NCBI GenBank assembly: GCA_018052705.1
Contig: JAGPMW010000002.1
Coordinates: forward strand, 62,001-126,000
DNA: 64,000 nucleotides
Direction of reading: 5' to 3'
Origin: Selenomonas sp.
Lineage (GTDB): Bacteria > Bacillota > Negativicutes > Selenomonadales > Selenomonadaceae
The notes under the pieces are model-generated. The model made no database searches, was not told the origin of the DNA, and was given only the letters and a program-made list of their open reading frames with translations. Shown here one piece after another: positions 26,506 through 35,142 of the stretch. Position 1 is the stretch's first letter. Each line of letters starts with the position of its first letter. The translations under genes and the position numbers were made by a program.

Positions 26506-26907
26506 ATGATACCAGGTGAATTCATCCTGAAGGAAGGAGACATCATCCTCAATGAAGGGCGGAATACGCGGGAACTCGTCGTTACGAATCTCGGCGACCG
26601 TCCCGTGCAGGTCGGCGCGCATTACCATTTCTTTGAAGTGAACCGCTGCCTGAGTTTTTCGCGCTGGGAAGCGTTCGGCATGCGCCTCGATATCCCGTCC
26701 GGCACTTCGGTGCGCTTTGAGCCGGGCGAGCAGAAGACGGTCCAGCTCGTCGAGCTTCGCGGCAGGAACCGCTGCTTTGGCTTCAACGGCCTGACAATGG
26801 GGCCGGCCGGTGCCATGGAGCGCGACACGGCCCTGCGCTGCGCAAGAGAGCGCGGCTTTGCCGGAGCGGCGGAGCCAGATCAGGAAGCGAAGGAGGGAGA
26901 CGCCTGA
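26506..26907 (+). CDS. ureB: Urease beta subunit
   Basis: Structural subunit of 133 residues: [19 protein letters not shown], then the conserved core [16 protein letters not shown] and [23 protein letters not shown] 26506 gives the standard family N-terminus; an in-frame ATG at 26485 would add 7 residues. The C-terminus is slightly longer than the core and ends in acidic residues. It shares a base with the ureC start (TGATG). Confidence 0.96.
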   Translation: MIPGEFILKEGDIILNEGRNTRELVVTNLGDRPVQVGAHYHFFEVNRCLSFSRWEAFGMRLDIPSGTSVRFEPGEQKTVQLVELRGRNRCFGFNGLTMGPAGAMERDTALRCARERGFAGAAEPDQEAKEGDA

Positions 26908-28628
26908 TGAGTTACAAGATCAGCCGTGAGAAATATGCAGCGATGTACGGGCCGACGACAGGCGATAAGGTGCGCCTGGCCGATACCGACTTGATGCTCG
27001 AGATTGAGAAGGATTACACGCGCTACGGCGATGAAGCAAAATTCGGCGGCGGCAAGACGCTGCGCGACGGCATGGGACAGGCCTCAGAAGTCACGAGCGC
27101 CGGCGGGGCACTTGACCTCGTGCTGACGAATGCCATTGTCATGGACCCGGTGCAGGGCATCGTCAAGGCCGATATCGGCATCAAGGACGGGCGCATCGTC
27201 GGCATCGGCAAGGCGGGCAACCCCGACATCATGGAGGGCGTGACGCCAGGGCTTACGGTCGGCGCCTCGACGGAGGCGCTGGCGGCAGAGGGGCTCATCG
27301 TGACGCCGGGCGGCCTCGATACGCACATCCACTTCATCAGTCCGCAGCAGATCGAGACGGCGCTCTACAGCGGCATCACGACGATGATCGGCGGTGGCAC
27401 GGGCCCGGCCGACGGCACGAATGCCACGACCTGCACGCCGGGCCCCTGGAATCTCCGGGAGATGCTGCGGGCGGCCGATGCCTACCCGATGAATCTCGGC
27501 TTCCTCGGCAAGGGAAATTGTTCGAGCCTGCCGCCGCTCGCTGAGCAGATTGAAGCGGGGGCGATGGGCCTCAAGATCCACGAGGACTGGGGGGCGACGC
27601 CTGCCGTCATCGACGCCTGCTTGACGGTCTCGGATACCTACGATGTCCAGACGGCCATCCACACGGATACGCTCAATGAGGCAGGCTGCGTCGAGGATAC
27701 ACTCGCGGCCATCGGCGGCCGGACCATTCACACGTATCACACGGAAGGCGCTGGCGGCGGCCATGCGCCCGACATCATCCGGGCGGCAGGCTATGAGAAC
27801 ATCCTGCCTTCGTCGACGAATCCGACCATGCCGTTCACCAAGAATACGCTCGACGAGCACCTCGACATGCTGATGGTCTGCCACCATCTCGACAGCCGCA
27901 TCCCCGAGGATGTCGCCTTTGCCGACTCACGCATCCGTCCCGAGACGATTGCCGCAGAAGATGTCCTGCACGACATGGGCATCTTCTCGATGATGAGCTC
28001 CGACTCGCAGGCCATGGGCCGCGTCGGCGAGGTCATTGTGCGCACGTGGCAGACAGCCGACAAGATGAAGAAGGAACGCGGCCGCCTGCCCGAAGAGTCG
28101 GGCGAGAACGACAACTTCCGCATCCTGCGCTATCTGTCGAAATACACCATCAACCCAGCCATCACGCATGGGCTCGCGGCAGAGGTCGGCTCCATCGAGA
28201 AGGGCAAATTGGCGGACCTCGTGCTCTGGCATCCGGCTTTCTTTGGTGTTCGTCCGGAGCTCATCATTAAGGGCGGCTTCATCATCGCCTCGAAGATGGG
28301 CGATCCCAATGCCTCCATCCCGACACCGGAGCCTGTATTCTATCGGCCCATGTTCGGTGCGGCAGCCGGTGCACGCTATGACACCTGCATCACCTTCGTG
28401 TCGAAAGCGGCGTATGATGGCAATATCAAGGAGAAGTTGGGCCTCATGAAGCAGGTGTACCCTGTCTCACATTGCCGGGATATCACGAAGAAGGACATGT
28501 ATTTCAACGACAAGACGCCGAAGATCACGGTGAATCCAGAGACGTATGAAGTGCGCGTCGATGGCATGAAGATCACGAGCCAGCCGGCAGAGCGGCTGCC
28601 GCTGGCGCAGCTCTACCACCTGTTCTGA
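26907..28628 (+). CDS. ureC: Urease alpha (catalytic) subunit
   Basis: Hydrolyses urea to ammonia and carbamate at a dinickel centre. All active-site residues are in place: His140 and His142 (HIH), carbamylated Lys223 (GLKIHEDWG), His252, His278 (HTEGAGGGH), Cys325 and His326 of the flap (VCHHLD), and Asp366 ([12 protein letters not shown]). These are exactly 6 above the Klebsiella numbering. The protein is full length at 573 residues and should be active. Confidence 0.98.
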   Translation: MSYKISREKYAAMYGPTTGDKVRLADTDLMLEIEKDYTRYGDEAKFGGGKTLRDGMGQASEVTSAGGALDLVLTNAIVMDPVQGIVKADIGIKDGRIVGIGKAGNPDIMEGVTPGLTVGASTEALAAEGLIVTPGGLDTHIHFISPQQIETALYSGITTMIGGGTGPADGTNATTCTPGPWNLREMLRAADAYPMNLGFLGKGNCSSLPPLAEQIEAGAMGLKIHEDWGATPAVIDACLTVSDTYDVQTAIHTDTLNEAGCVEDTLAAIGGRTIHTYHTEGAGGGHAPDIIRAAGYENILPSSTNPTMPFTKNTLDEHLDMLMVCHHLDSRIPEDVAFADSRIRPETIAAEDVLHDMGIFSMMSSDSQAMGRVGEVIVRTWQTADKMKKERGRLPEESGENDNFRILRYLSKYTINPAITHGLAAEVGSIEKGKLADLVLWHPAFFGVRPELIIKGGFIIASKMGDPNASIPTPEPVFYRPMFGAAAGARYDTCITFVSKAAYDGNIKEKLGLMKQVYPVSHCRDITKKDMYFNDKTPKITVNPETYEVRVDGMKITSQPAERLPLAQLYHLF

Positions 28629-28666
28629 TGCTCTGGATGCACGATGACAAGATAAGGGGAGATACT

Positions 28667-29194
28667 ATGATTCTCACACATGTATGCGGCAGGCTGTCGG
28701 ATGCAGCATATACCAGGAAGACGGTCGATCCGCTGCAGCTCGACTATGCGGATGCGCAGAAGCATCTATTGCGCCGGACGACGCGCGGCGGGCGCGACAT
28801 TGCCCTGCGCTTCGCGCCGGAAGCCCAGCTGCGCGGCCTGCACGACGGCGATGTCCTGCTCGAGGACGGGGACACGGTCGTAGCAGTCGAGATCCTGCCG
28901 GTGATGGCTCTCGTGGCACATCCGGAGGGCGTAGCGGATGTCGCACAGCTTTGCTATGAGATCGGCAACCGCCATGCACCGCTCTACGAGCTGACGGACT
29001 CCGAGGGGAGACTGTCCTTTGCCGTCCTTTACGATGCGGCGATGGAAGATCTTTTCGGGAAACTGCAAGTACCATACGACAAGGAAGAGGTCAAGCTTGA
29101 GGAACGCTGCCGGATGAAGCTCCTGTCCGGCACGCATCATCATCACGCTGTGCATCATGTGGCCACAGCAGAAGGGGATAGCAGCTATGCCTGA
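28667..29194 (+). CDS. ureE: Urease accessory protein UreE (nickel chaperone)
   Basis: UreE passes nickel to the UreG complex. The 175-residue protein has the peptide-binding N-domain and metal-binding C-domain (EILPVMALVAHPEGVADVAQLCYEIGNRH). Its tail is histidine rich (GTHHHHAVHHV), the classic nickel-binding end. ATG 28667 follows AAGGGGA; the in-frame TTG-type extension to 28628 is not needed. The last 8 nt overlap ureF. Confidence 0.93.
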   Translation: MILTHVCGRLSDAAYTRKTVDPLQLDYADAQKHLLRRTTRGGRDIALRFAPEAQLRGLHDGDVLLEDGDTVVAVEILPVMALVAHPEGVADVAQLCYEIGNRHAPLYELTDSEGRLSFAVLYDAAMEDLFGKLQVPYDKEEVKLEERCRMKLLSGTHHHHAVHHVATAEGDSSYA

Positions 29195-29897
29195 AGCAGT
29201 CGCACCTTTGCAGGAAGAAGCATTGTTCCTCCTGCTGGAGCTCAACGATGCGCTGTTCCCCATCGGGGCGTATGCGCATTCTTACGGGCTCGAGACGTAT
29301 GTGCAGCAGGGCGCCGTGTACGATGCGGCGACAGCGGGCAAATGGCTGCAGGCGTATTTTTCTGGCAGCTTCCTTTACGGCGAACTCTTGGCTGCCCGTT
29401 TGGCGTATGAGGCTTTTTGCAGGCAGGATGGTATAGACGCGCTGCTGGCCTTGGAGGAAGAAGTTCGTGCCGCGCGCGTGCCGCGCGAACCGCGCGAGGC
29501 CCTGCAGAAGCTCGCGCGGCGCCTCGCGAAAAACGTCACGAAGATTGACCTGCCCTTTGCGGCCCGCTTTGGCGAATACGTGGAGGCCGCGCAGCAATCG
29601 TGCTCGCACCCGGTCTGTTATGGCGCGCTCGCGGCGGCGCTGCGGCTGCCAGAGCGCGAGGCCCTGCAGCATTATCTCTACGCACAACTCTCCGCCTTGA
29701 CGAATACCTGTGTCAAGCTCATCCCGCTGTCGCAGACGGATGGCGCGCGTATTGTCGCATCGTTCCGCAAACATTACAGTGCGTATATTGACAGGGCCAT
29801 GGCAGCCAATGCAGATGATCTCTGCCTTTCCTCACCGGGACTGGATATCCGCGCGATGCAGCATGAAGTTCTCTATTCCCGCCTCTATATGTCCTGA
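29187..29897 (+). CDS. ureF: Urease accessory protein UreF
   Basis: All-helical scaffold that, with UreD and UreG, inserts nickel into apo-urease. The 236-residue protein has the family opening LLLELNDALFPIGAYAHSYGLETY and the C-terminal LIPLSQTDGARIV and LSSPGLDIRAMQHEVLYSRLY. ATG 29187 lies inside the end of ureE. ureG follows after 42 bp. Confidence 0.93.
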   Translation: MPEAVAPLQEEALFLLLELNDALFPIGAYAHSYGLETYVQQGAVYDAATAGKWLQAYFSGSFLYGELLAARLAYEAFCRQDGIDALLALEEEVRAARVPREPREALQKLARRLAKNVTKIDLPFAARFGEYVEAAQQSCSHPVCYGALAAALRLPEREALQHYLYAQLSALTNTCVKLIPLSQTDGARIVASFRKHYSAYIDRAMAANADDLCLSSPGLDIRAMQHEVLYSRLYMS

Positions 29898-29939
29898 GAC
29901 AAAAATAAGCAAGTAAGCACGCAAGAAAGAAGGTTTCCT

Positions 29940-30581
29940 ATGTCCTATGTGAAAATCGGCGTGGCCGGGCCGGTCGGCTCCGGCAAGACAGCCCTCATCG
30001 AAGCACTGACGCGCGAGCTATGCCCGCATTACAGCATCTGTGTCGTCACGAATGATATCTATACGAAGGAGGACGCCGAATTCCTCGTCAAGCACTCCGC
30101 CATGCCGAAGGAGCGCATCCTCGGCGTCGAGACGGGCGGCTGTCCCCATACGGCCATCCGCGAGGATGCCTCCATGAATCTCGAGGCTGTAGAGGAACTG
30201 ACGGAGCGCTTCCCCGACACGCAGATCGTCTTCATCGAGAGCGGCGGCGACAATCTCTCCGCCACCTTCAGCCCGGAGCTGGCGGATGCCACGATCTTTG
30301 TCATCGACGTATCGGAGGGCGACAAGATTCCGCGCAAGGGCGGCCCGGGCATCACGCGCTCGGATCTGCTCGTCATCAATAAGAAGGACCTGGCCCCCTA
30401 TGTCGGCGCGGATCTCGGCGTTATGGAGCGGGATTCCAAGAAGATGCGCGGGACGAGGCCGTTCCTGTTCACGAACCTCATGAAGAAGGAAGGCGTGCCA
30501 GCGATTATCGACTGGATCCGTCACGATGTCCTGCTCGAAGATGCAGATGACGTGAAGTCCTCCGAGGGGGAGGGAAAATGA
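29940..30581 (+). CDS. ureG: Urease accessory GTPase UreG
   Basis: SIMIBI-class GTPase that drives nickel delivery. P-loop [14 protein letters not shown], nickel-linked CPH motif ([15 protein letters not shown]), [17 protein letters not shown], and [13 protein letters not shown] are all present. The 213-residue length is normal. The stop overlaps the ureD start in ATGA. Confidence 0.97.
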   Translation: MSYVKIGVAGPVGSGKTALIEALTRELCPHYSICVVTNDIYTKEDAEFLVKHSAMPKERILGVETGGCPHTAIREDASMNLEAVEELTERFPDTQIVFIESGGDNLSATFSPELADATIFVIDVSEGDKIPRKGGPGITRSDLLVINKKDLAPYVGADLGVMERDSKKMRGTRPFLFTNLMKKEGVPAIIDWIRHDVLLEDADDVKSSEGEGK

Positions 30582-31396
30582 CACAGTCCAATCCGTTTGG
30601 CCGGACATCGGAGCTCTCCTTGGTGCTGGCGCCGGGCAAGATCCGGCATCTCGCCTTCACGGCTCCGTTCAAGGTTCTGCATCCCTTTCATCAGGGGGAC
30701 TTTCTGCAGATCATGGTCGTTAAGGTGTCGGCTGGCCTCATGGCAGGGGACAGGCAGTCCATCAATATTGTCCTGGAACCCGGCACAAAAGCCGAGTTCC
30801 TCTCCCAGTCGTATGAGAAGATCCATCAGATGGAGGAGGGCGAAGCCAGCCGAGAGGGCGAGGTCACGGTCGGTTCTGATGCTACCTTGCTCTATACGCC
30901 GCTGCCAGTCCTTCCCTTTGCGGATTCTGCTTTCCGCAGTACATTTTGCATCAATCTGGCGGATGGGACGAGCCGCCTGTTTTACTCGGATATCCTGGCC
31001 TGCGGACGCGCCGCCCGCGGCGAGCGCTTTGCCTATCGCCTCTACCGTTCCCGCGTGCGCATCACATCAGGCGGTACGCTGCTCTATGCCGACAACTTCC
31101 GCTTCTCTCCGCGGGAGGAGGGCATGGACTATGAGAGCTTCACCCAATATGAAGGTTATACGCATCTTGGCAATTACGTCCTCTGCCACTTTGCTGTGAC
31201 AGAAGACGAATTGCGCACCTGCCTCAAGCCGGTATTCGACGGATACGACGGTCAGGCGGGGCTGACTCGCTTCGGTGACAACAACCTCTGCCTCAAGATC
31301 CTCGCGAACGGTAGCGAGCTTCTTGTCGCCGTCCAAGATGCCATCAAATCGCTTTTGAAGCGGCATGGGGCCGAGAGGCGCAGTGAAGTGAAATAA
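30578..31396 (+). CDS. ureD: Urease accessory protein UreD
   Basis: UreD (UreH) binds apo-urease and carries nickel through its core with UreF and UreG. The 272-residue protein shows family blocks ([60 protein letters not shown]). It is last in the ureABCEFGD order and is followed at once by a long terminator. No nickel permease is in the cluster. Confidence 0.92.
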   Translation: MTQSNPFGRTSELSLVLAPGKIRHLAFTAPFKVLHPFHQGDFLQIMVVKVSAGLMAGDRQSINIVLEPGTKAEFLSQSYEKIHQMEEGEASREGEVTVGSDATLLYTPLPVLPFADSAFRSTFCINLADGTSRLFYSDILACGRAARGERFAYRLYRSRVRITSGGTLLYADNFRFSPREEGMDYESFTQYEGYTHLGNYVLCHFAVTEDELRTCLKPVFDGYDGQAGLTRFGDNNLCLKILANGSELLVAVQDAIKSLLKRHGAERRSEVK

Positions 31397-31437
31397 AAAC
31401 TCCCTGCATCGTTTCAGAGCGATGCAGGGAGTTTTTT
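31396..31437. terminator. Bidirectional terminator between ureD and DASS gene
   Basis: A 16-bp perfect stem (31396-31411 with 31420-31435), AAAA on one side and TTTTTTT on the other. It serves both convergent genes. Confidence 0.9.
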
Positions 31438-31441
31438 TGTT

Positions 31442-32920
31442 TTAGAAGATGCCGAGCATGTGCCAGTAGGTCTGAGCGAAAAAGAGCATCAACAGGTAGC
31501 CGATGATGGTGAGGGGCAGGCCGATCTTGATGCAGTCCTTGGCCGAGAATGTCTCGGTCGAGAAGGCGAGGATGCTCTGCGGCGAGTTAACCGGCAGGAT
31601 GAAGCCGAAGCTCACGACGAACTGCAGGACCATGGTGATGCCGACGATGTTCAGCGCATCGTTGCCGAGTCCCTGCAGAACGGCAATCATGATCGGGATC
31701 ATGGAGGAAGCGACGGCCGTTGCACTCGCAAAGCCAAGGTGTACGACAATGAGGAACAAGGCGAGGATGGCAAAGACCATAAAGACGCTCAGGCTGGTCA
31801 GCCCGAAGACGTCCATGAGCTGGTTGGCGAGCCAGGCGGCGGCCTTCGTCGAGAGCAGGGCGCTGCCCATGCTGATGCCGACGCCGAAGAGGATCAGCGT
31901 GCCCCAGGAGATGCGCGTCTGCGCTTCCTTCCAGTTCATGATGCCGATACCCGGCAGCAGCATAAGCGTGACGGCGATGACCGTCGACGTCGTCGTGTCG
32001 AGCGGATGCAGCGTCTTCTCGGTCACCCAGAGGAACAGCAGCGCAAGCGAGATGATCATGAGTTTTTTCTCTGATGGCTTCATGGGGCCAAGGGCTGCGC
32101 GCTCTTGGCGGACCGTCTCGTCGCCGCCCGACACTTCCATCGTCTCTGGCGGCAGCATCTTGAGGCAGACGAAGTAGAGGATGACAGACATGATGACGGC
32201 ATAGGGTGCCGCCGCGAGGAACCACTCGGACCACGAGATTGTCGCGCCGAGCTGCTTTTCAATGAAGCCGAGCGCGACCATGTTCTGGGCGGCCGCCGTC
32301 TTGATACCGATGTTCCAGATGCTGGCTGCCTGGATGGTCGCAACCATGAGCAGGGCGGCGAAGCGGCTGTCCTTCTTCATCTTAAAGGCCGAGATGATGC
32401 CGAGGACAATCGGTACGATGCAGCCGACGCGCGCCGTGGTGCTCGGCACGAAGAATGCGAGGATGAAACCAACGAAGATCATGCCGGCGAGGATCCGGTT
32501 CGTCTTCGCGCCGACCTTCGAGAGGATGAAGAGCGCGATGCGCCGGTCAAGTCCTGTATGCATCATCGCTGCTGCGAGGAAGAGCGCCGCGCCGACGAGC
32601 ACCGTGCCGTTGCTCGTGATACCGCCGAACGACATGCCGACGGCTTTTGAAGTACCCAGCAGCTTTGCCGGATCCTGCGGATTCGGACTCATGCCGAGAC
32701 ACAGAATCATCAGTGTCGCGATGATGGCCGCACTGACCGGGTAGCTCACGGCTTCCGTGATCCAGACGATGATGGCGAAGATCAGGATGCCCAGCATGCG
32801 ATGGCCGGCCGTCGTCAGATCCGTCGGCGTCGGCAACAGGAAGATGACGAGCATCGCCAGGACCGCGAAGAGCAGGCCGTATTTCTTGGAAAAAGGAACC
32901 GTACTTTTTTCATTCGACAT
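31442..32920 (-). CDS. DASS-family anion transporter
   Basis: SLC13/DASS permease, likely for dicarboxylates or related anions, 492 residues with about 12 hydrophobic spans. Landmarks are AFFVPSTTARVGCIVPIV (first SNT-type motif, here with Thr for Asn), QAASIWNIGIKTAAAQN, and FILPVNSPQSILAF (second motif). On the minus strand ATG 32920 follows GGGGGTGA; the ATG at 32935 lies too close to a ribosome site. It converges on the urease operon. Substrate and coupling ion are unknown. Confidence 0.88.
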   Translation of the reverse strand: MSNEKSTVPFSKKYGLLFAVLAMLVIFLLPTPTDLTTAGHRMLGILIFAIIVWITEAVSYPVSAAIIATLMILCLGMSPNPQDPAKLLGTSKAVGMSFGGITSNGTVLVGAALFLAAAMMHTGLDRRIALFILSKVGAKTNRILAGMIFVGFILAFFVPSTTARVGCIVPIVLGIISAFKMKKDSRFAALLMVATIQAASIWNIGIKTAAAQNMVALGFIEKQLGATISWSEWFLAAAPYAVIMSVILYFVCLKMLPPETMEVSGGDETVRQERAALGPMKPSEKKLMIISLALLFLWVTEKTLHPLDTTTSTVIAVTLMLLPGIGIMNWKEAQTRISWGTLILFGVGISMGSALLSTKAAAWLANQLMDVFGLTSLSVFMVFAILALFLIVVHLGFASATAVASSMIPIMIAVLQGLGNDALNIVGITMVLQFVVSFGFILPVNSPQSILAFSTETFSAKDCIKIGLPLTIIGYLLMLFFAQTYWHMLGIF

Positions 32921-33132
32921 GATATTCACCCCCATATAATACAGTAATACAAAATATTCCTTATAGTTCTACTATTCATCACGGCAAAGAAGATTCCTTC
33001 TTGAAATCAGAAAAAGTATTGTATATTTTCTGGTACAGGGGTAGGTGTCTGCGGTGTATTTCCTTTTTGCAGCATACCTGTTATGATAGTGGTGCTGTAG
33101 GATGGATTAATGAGCTTGATTGGAGGAAGAGC

Positions 33133-33213
33133 ATGCACGATATCTGGAATCCCTGGCATGGCTGTGTGCGCGTCAGCCCGGGCTGTGCCAATTGTTATAT
33201 GTACTTCCTATAA
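33133..33213 (+). pseudogene. 5' remnant of a DUF5131 (phage Gp37/Gp68-like) gene
   Basis: ATG 33133, behind TTGGAGGAAGA, opens MHDIWNPWHGCVRVSPGC then ANCYMYFL and stops. This matches the N-terminus of DUF5131 proteins, including the cysteine cluster CX6CX2C, but the family is several hundred residues long. The coding match ends at the 14-bp repeat (33210-33223), which suggests the rest of the gene was lost in the event that formed the island edge. Confidence 0.75.
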
Positions 33214-33223
33214 TTCTGGTTAT
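33210..33223. repeat. Right copy of 14-bp direct repeat
   Basis: ATAATTCTGGTTAT, identical to 20780-20793. It begins at the truncation point of the DUF5131 remnant and lies just upstream of the tRNA promoter. Confidence 0.6.
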
Positions 33224-33235
33224 CAAAAAAAATGC

Positions 33236-33264
33236 TTGCATTATTTTTGATGATACCGTATAAT
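33236..33264 (+). promoter_or_regulatory. Promoter of the tRNA operon
   Basis: TTGCAT (33236-33241), 17 bp, TATAAT (33259-33264), about 32 bp upstream of mature tRNA-Asn. Confidence 0.8.
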
Positions 33265-33295
33265 AGCATTTGTCGGTGCATGTGCACCAAGCTAT

Positions 33296-33371
33296 TCCTC
33301 GATAGCTCAGCCGGTAGAGCACCTGACTGTTAATCAGGCTGTCGCAGGTTCGAATCCTGCTCGAGGAGCCA
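33296..33371 (+). tRNA. tRNA-Asn (GTT)
   Basis: Acceptor TCCTCGA pairs with TCGAGGA; anticodon stem CCTGA/TCAGG encloses CTGTTAA, anticodon GTT. T arm GGTTCGAATCC and encoded CCA are present. First of three tRNAs. Confidence 0.97.
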
Positions 33372-33374
33372 GAT

Positions 33375-33449
33375 GGCGCGTTGGTCAAGCGGTTAAGACA
33401 CCGCCCTTTCACGGCGGCTTCATGGGTTCGAATCCCATACGCGTCACCA
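33375..33449 (+). tRNA. tRNA-Glu (TTC)
   Basis: Acceptor GGCGCGT/ACGCGTC (one G-T pair), anticodon stem CCGCC/GGCGG around CTTTCAC, anticodon TTC. CCA is encoded. It starts 3 nt after tRNA-Asn. Confidence 0.96.
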
Positions 33450-33459
33450 TTTTTTATCC

Positions 33460-33535
33460 GGGCGATTAGCTCAGCTGGGAGAGCGCCTGCCTTACAAGCA
33501 GGATGTCAGCAGTTCGATCCTGTTATCGCCCACCA
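33460..33535 (+). tRNA. tRNA-Val (TAC)
   Basis: Acceptor GGGCGAT/ATCGCCC, anticodon stem CCTGC/GCAGG around CTTACAA, anticodon TAC. T arm contains TTCGATC with one G-T pair in the stem. CCA is encoded. Confidence 0.96.
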
Positions 33536-33545
33536 ATCGAATATC

Positions 33546-33570
33546 AAGCTGCCGAAAGGCAGCTTTTTTT
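33546..33570 (+). terminator. Terminator of the tRNA operon
   Basis: AAGCTGCC (33546-33553), loop GAAA, GGCAGCTT (33558-33565), then T residues to 33570. Confidence 0.9.
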
Positions 33571-33717
33571 GCTACATAATTCCAGAAAATGAGCCTGAAA
33601 GCTGAAGTAGATTGGATTAGGCATACGTGGCTGCGTGTGGATTTATGTCTGCTTGCAGTCCGGGATACAGCAGTACTCAGAAGATGGTTTTATTACCTAG
33701 CATCAGGAGGGACAGAT

Positions 33718-34236
33718 ATGAATACAGAGGAGCGCCGGCTGCAGCTGCTTAGCCGGCTGCAGCAGGCCGGGCAGCCGTTGACAGGGACTAAGTTGTCGCG
33801 GGAATTTGCAGTCAGCCGCCAGATTATTGTGGGGGATATCAGTATCCTGCGGGCGGCGGGGAATCAGATTTTTGCTACACCACGCGGTTATGTACTGCCC
33901 AAGGATATGTCCGGAAGCAGTCAGATGGCAACGCTCGTCTGCCGTCATGATACTGCGGGGATGGAAGGCGAGCTTACGGCGATTATCGACAACGGCGGGG
34001 CCGTACTGGATGTTCTCGTCGAGCATCCGGTTTACGGTCCAATCCGTGGTGATCTCTTGCTTGAGAGCCGGCGGGATATCAAGGCCTTTCTGACCAAGAT
34101 GCGGAAATGCCGGGCTAATCCATTGCTTGTGGTGACCGGAGGGGTCCATCTGCATACGGTTCGTGTACCGGATGCAGATACATTGACGGCAATCCGTGAG
34201 GAACTCCGTGAGCAGGGCATACTCGTAGAAGCATGA
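33718..34236 (+). CDS. niaR: NiaR-type nicotinate-responsive repressor (3H domain)
   Basis: 172-residue transcription regulator: N-terminal winged helix (RLQLLSRLQQAGQPLTGTKLSREFAVSRQIIVGDISILRAAG) and C-terminal 3H ligand domain with its conserved histidines (CRHDTAG, VEHPVYGPI, TGGVHLHTVRV). Known NiaR repressors bind nicotinate and control NAD synthesis or niacin uptake. No NAD gene is adjacent, so it must act elsewhere. ATG 33718 follows CAGGAGGG; the longer in-frame extension upstream has no support. Confidence 0.9.
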   Translation: MNTEERRLQLLSRLQQAGQPLTGTKLSREFAVSRQIIVGDISILRAAGNQIFATPRGYVLPKDMSGSSQMATLVCRHDTAGMEGELTAIIDNGGAVLDVLVEHPVYGPIRGDLLLESRRDIKAFLTKMRKCRANPLLVVTGGVHLHTVRVPDADTLTAIREELREQGILVEA

Positions 34237-34263
34237 CCAGCGGGAGCGGTCAGCTGAGAGTCG

Positions 34264-34292
34264 TTGCGTGGCAATTCGCTTCGTAGTATAAT
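34264..34292 (+). promoter_or_regulatory. Promoter for HD-domain gene and glnS
   Basis: TTGCGT (34264-34269), 17 bp, TATAAT (34287-34292), 37 bp before the HD gene. Confidence 0.65.
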
Positions 34293-34328
34293 AGTTCCGT
34301 ACAGTCTAAATGTAAGGAAGGCTATATT

Positions 34329-35129
34329 TTGGAAGAATTATTGAAAAAAATGCATAGCTGGATGACTGCTTATATGAATCGCTTCAATACGGATGATGAA
34401 GTGGTTATGCAGGGAATCCGCATCAAGCAGATTCACACTGGGTATGTCACTGGAATTGCCCGTCAGCTGGCCCGGCATTTGCAGCTTAGTCCGCACGACA
34501 TACAGCTGGCAGAGATTATGGGGCTGTTTCATGATGTCGGACGTTTTCGCCAGTACAGCATCTACAAGACATTCAATGATGCTCAGTCGGAGGATCATGC
34601 TGATCTGGGCTTGAAGGTGTTGGCGGAAGAAATGCCATATCTGCAGGATTTATCGGATGAGGATGCCCAGCTGGTGCGATTTGCCATCCAGAATCATAAT
34701 AAGAAGGAAATCGCGGCGACGGAGGATCGGCGCCAGCTGCTGTTTGCCCGTCTGCTGCGTGATGCCGATAAGCTCGATATCTATCGGGTCCTGTCGCCGT
34801 ACCTGTCGCCGGAAGGAGCAGACAAGGCGCCGAAATTCATTAAGTCCGATGCCAGCCAGCTGGTAAGTCCCGATTTTGTAGAGGCCTTTGCAGCCGGGAA
34901 GCAGGCAGATTATAAGAAACTGCGGACACATGGCGACCGTAAGCTGATCCGGCTGATGTGGGTCTATGATATCAATTACAGCTGGACTCTCCGCAAGATG
35001 GTAGAACGGGGTTATATTGACCTCATCATAAGATATCTGCCGGAGCAGGCGGGGCTGGAACCAGGCCTGCAGCGTCTTAGAAGCTATATTGAGCAGAAGT
35101 GTGCGGCCGAAGACCGCGTAGAGTTATAA
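34329..35129 (+). CDS. HD-domain phosphohydrolase
   Basis: 266-residue metal-dependent phosphohydrolase of the HD superfamily. Metal ligands are visible: H in [10 protein letters not shown] in [10 protein letters not shown] in IQNHNKKEI, and D in [13 protein letters not shown]. The substrate (nucleotide or nucleotide second messenger) is not known. It starts at TTG 34329 after AAGGAAGG. glnS follows after 13 bp and shares its transcript. Confidence 0.85.
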   Translation: MEELLKKMHSWMTAYMNRFNTDDEVVMQGIRIKQIHTGYVTGIARQLARHLQLSPHDIQLAEIMGLFHDVGRFRQYSIYKTFNDAQSEDHADLGLKVLAEEMPYLQDLSDEDAQLVRFAIQNHNKKEIAATEDRRQLLFARLLRDADKLDIYRVLSPYLSPEGADKAPKFIKSDASQLVSPDFVEAFAAGKQADYKKLRTHGDRKLIRLMWVYDINYSWTLRKMVERGYIDLIIRYLPEQAGLEPGLQRLRSYIEQKCAAEDRVEL

Positions 35130-35142
35130 AGGAGAGGATCAC

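Larger units (their letters stand above)
20780..33223. other. Nitrogen (urea) island bounded by a 14-bp direct repeat
   Basis: This segment carries urtABCDE, ureABCEFGD and a DASS transporter. Codon use is visibly more C-ending (ATC, CTC, CGC, GAC) than in the flanking genes. Broken genes lie at both ends: a DASS fragment on the left and a DUF5131 fragment on the right. An identical 14-mer marks both edges. No integrase or transposase is present. Acquisition as a block, or replacement by recombination, is inference from these signs together. Confidence 0.55.

Noticed and set aside
27084..27887. 267-codon minus-strand frame in ureC
   Set aside because: Shadow of a C-rich third-position coding gene; the plus strand encodes complete UreC.
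31460..32650. Plus-strand frames over the DASS gene
   Set aside because: Highly charged, repetitive translations typical of antisense to a membrane protein; no starts or ribosome sites.
33001..33132. N-terminal extension of the DUF5131 remnant
   Set aside because: In frame, but the known family N-terminus starts at ATG 33133 right after a strong ribosome site.
20780..33223. Composite transposon or phage-type att sites
   Set aside because: No transposase, integrase or inverted terminal repeats, and the repeat does not lie in a tRNA 3' end; only a junction or recombination origin is supported.
33381..33605. 74-codon frame across tRNA-Glu and tRNA-Val
   Set aside because: Covers two tRNA genes with full cloverleaf structure.
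35130..35142. T-box leader before glnS (and before argS, 45936-45976)
   Set aside because: The spaces upstream are 13 and 41 bp, too short for specifier loop plus antiterminator.
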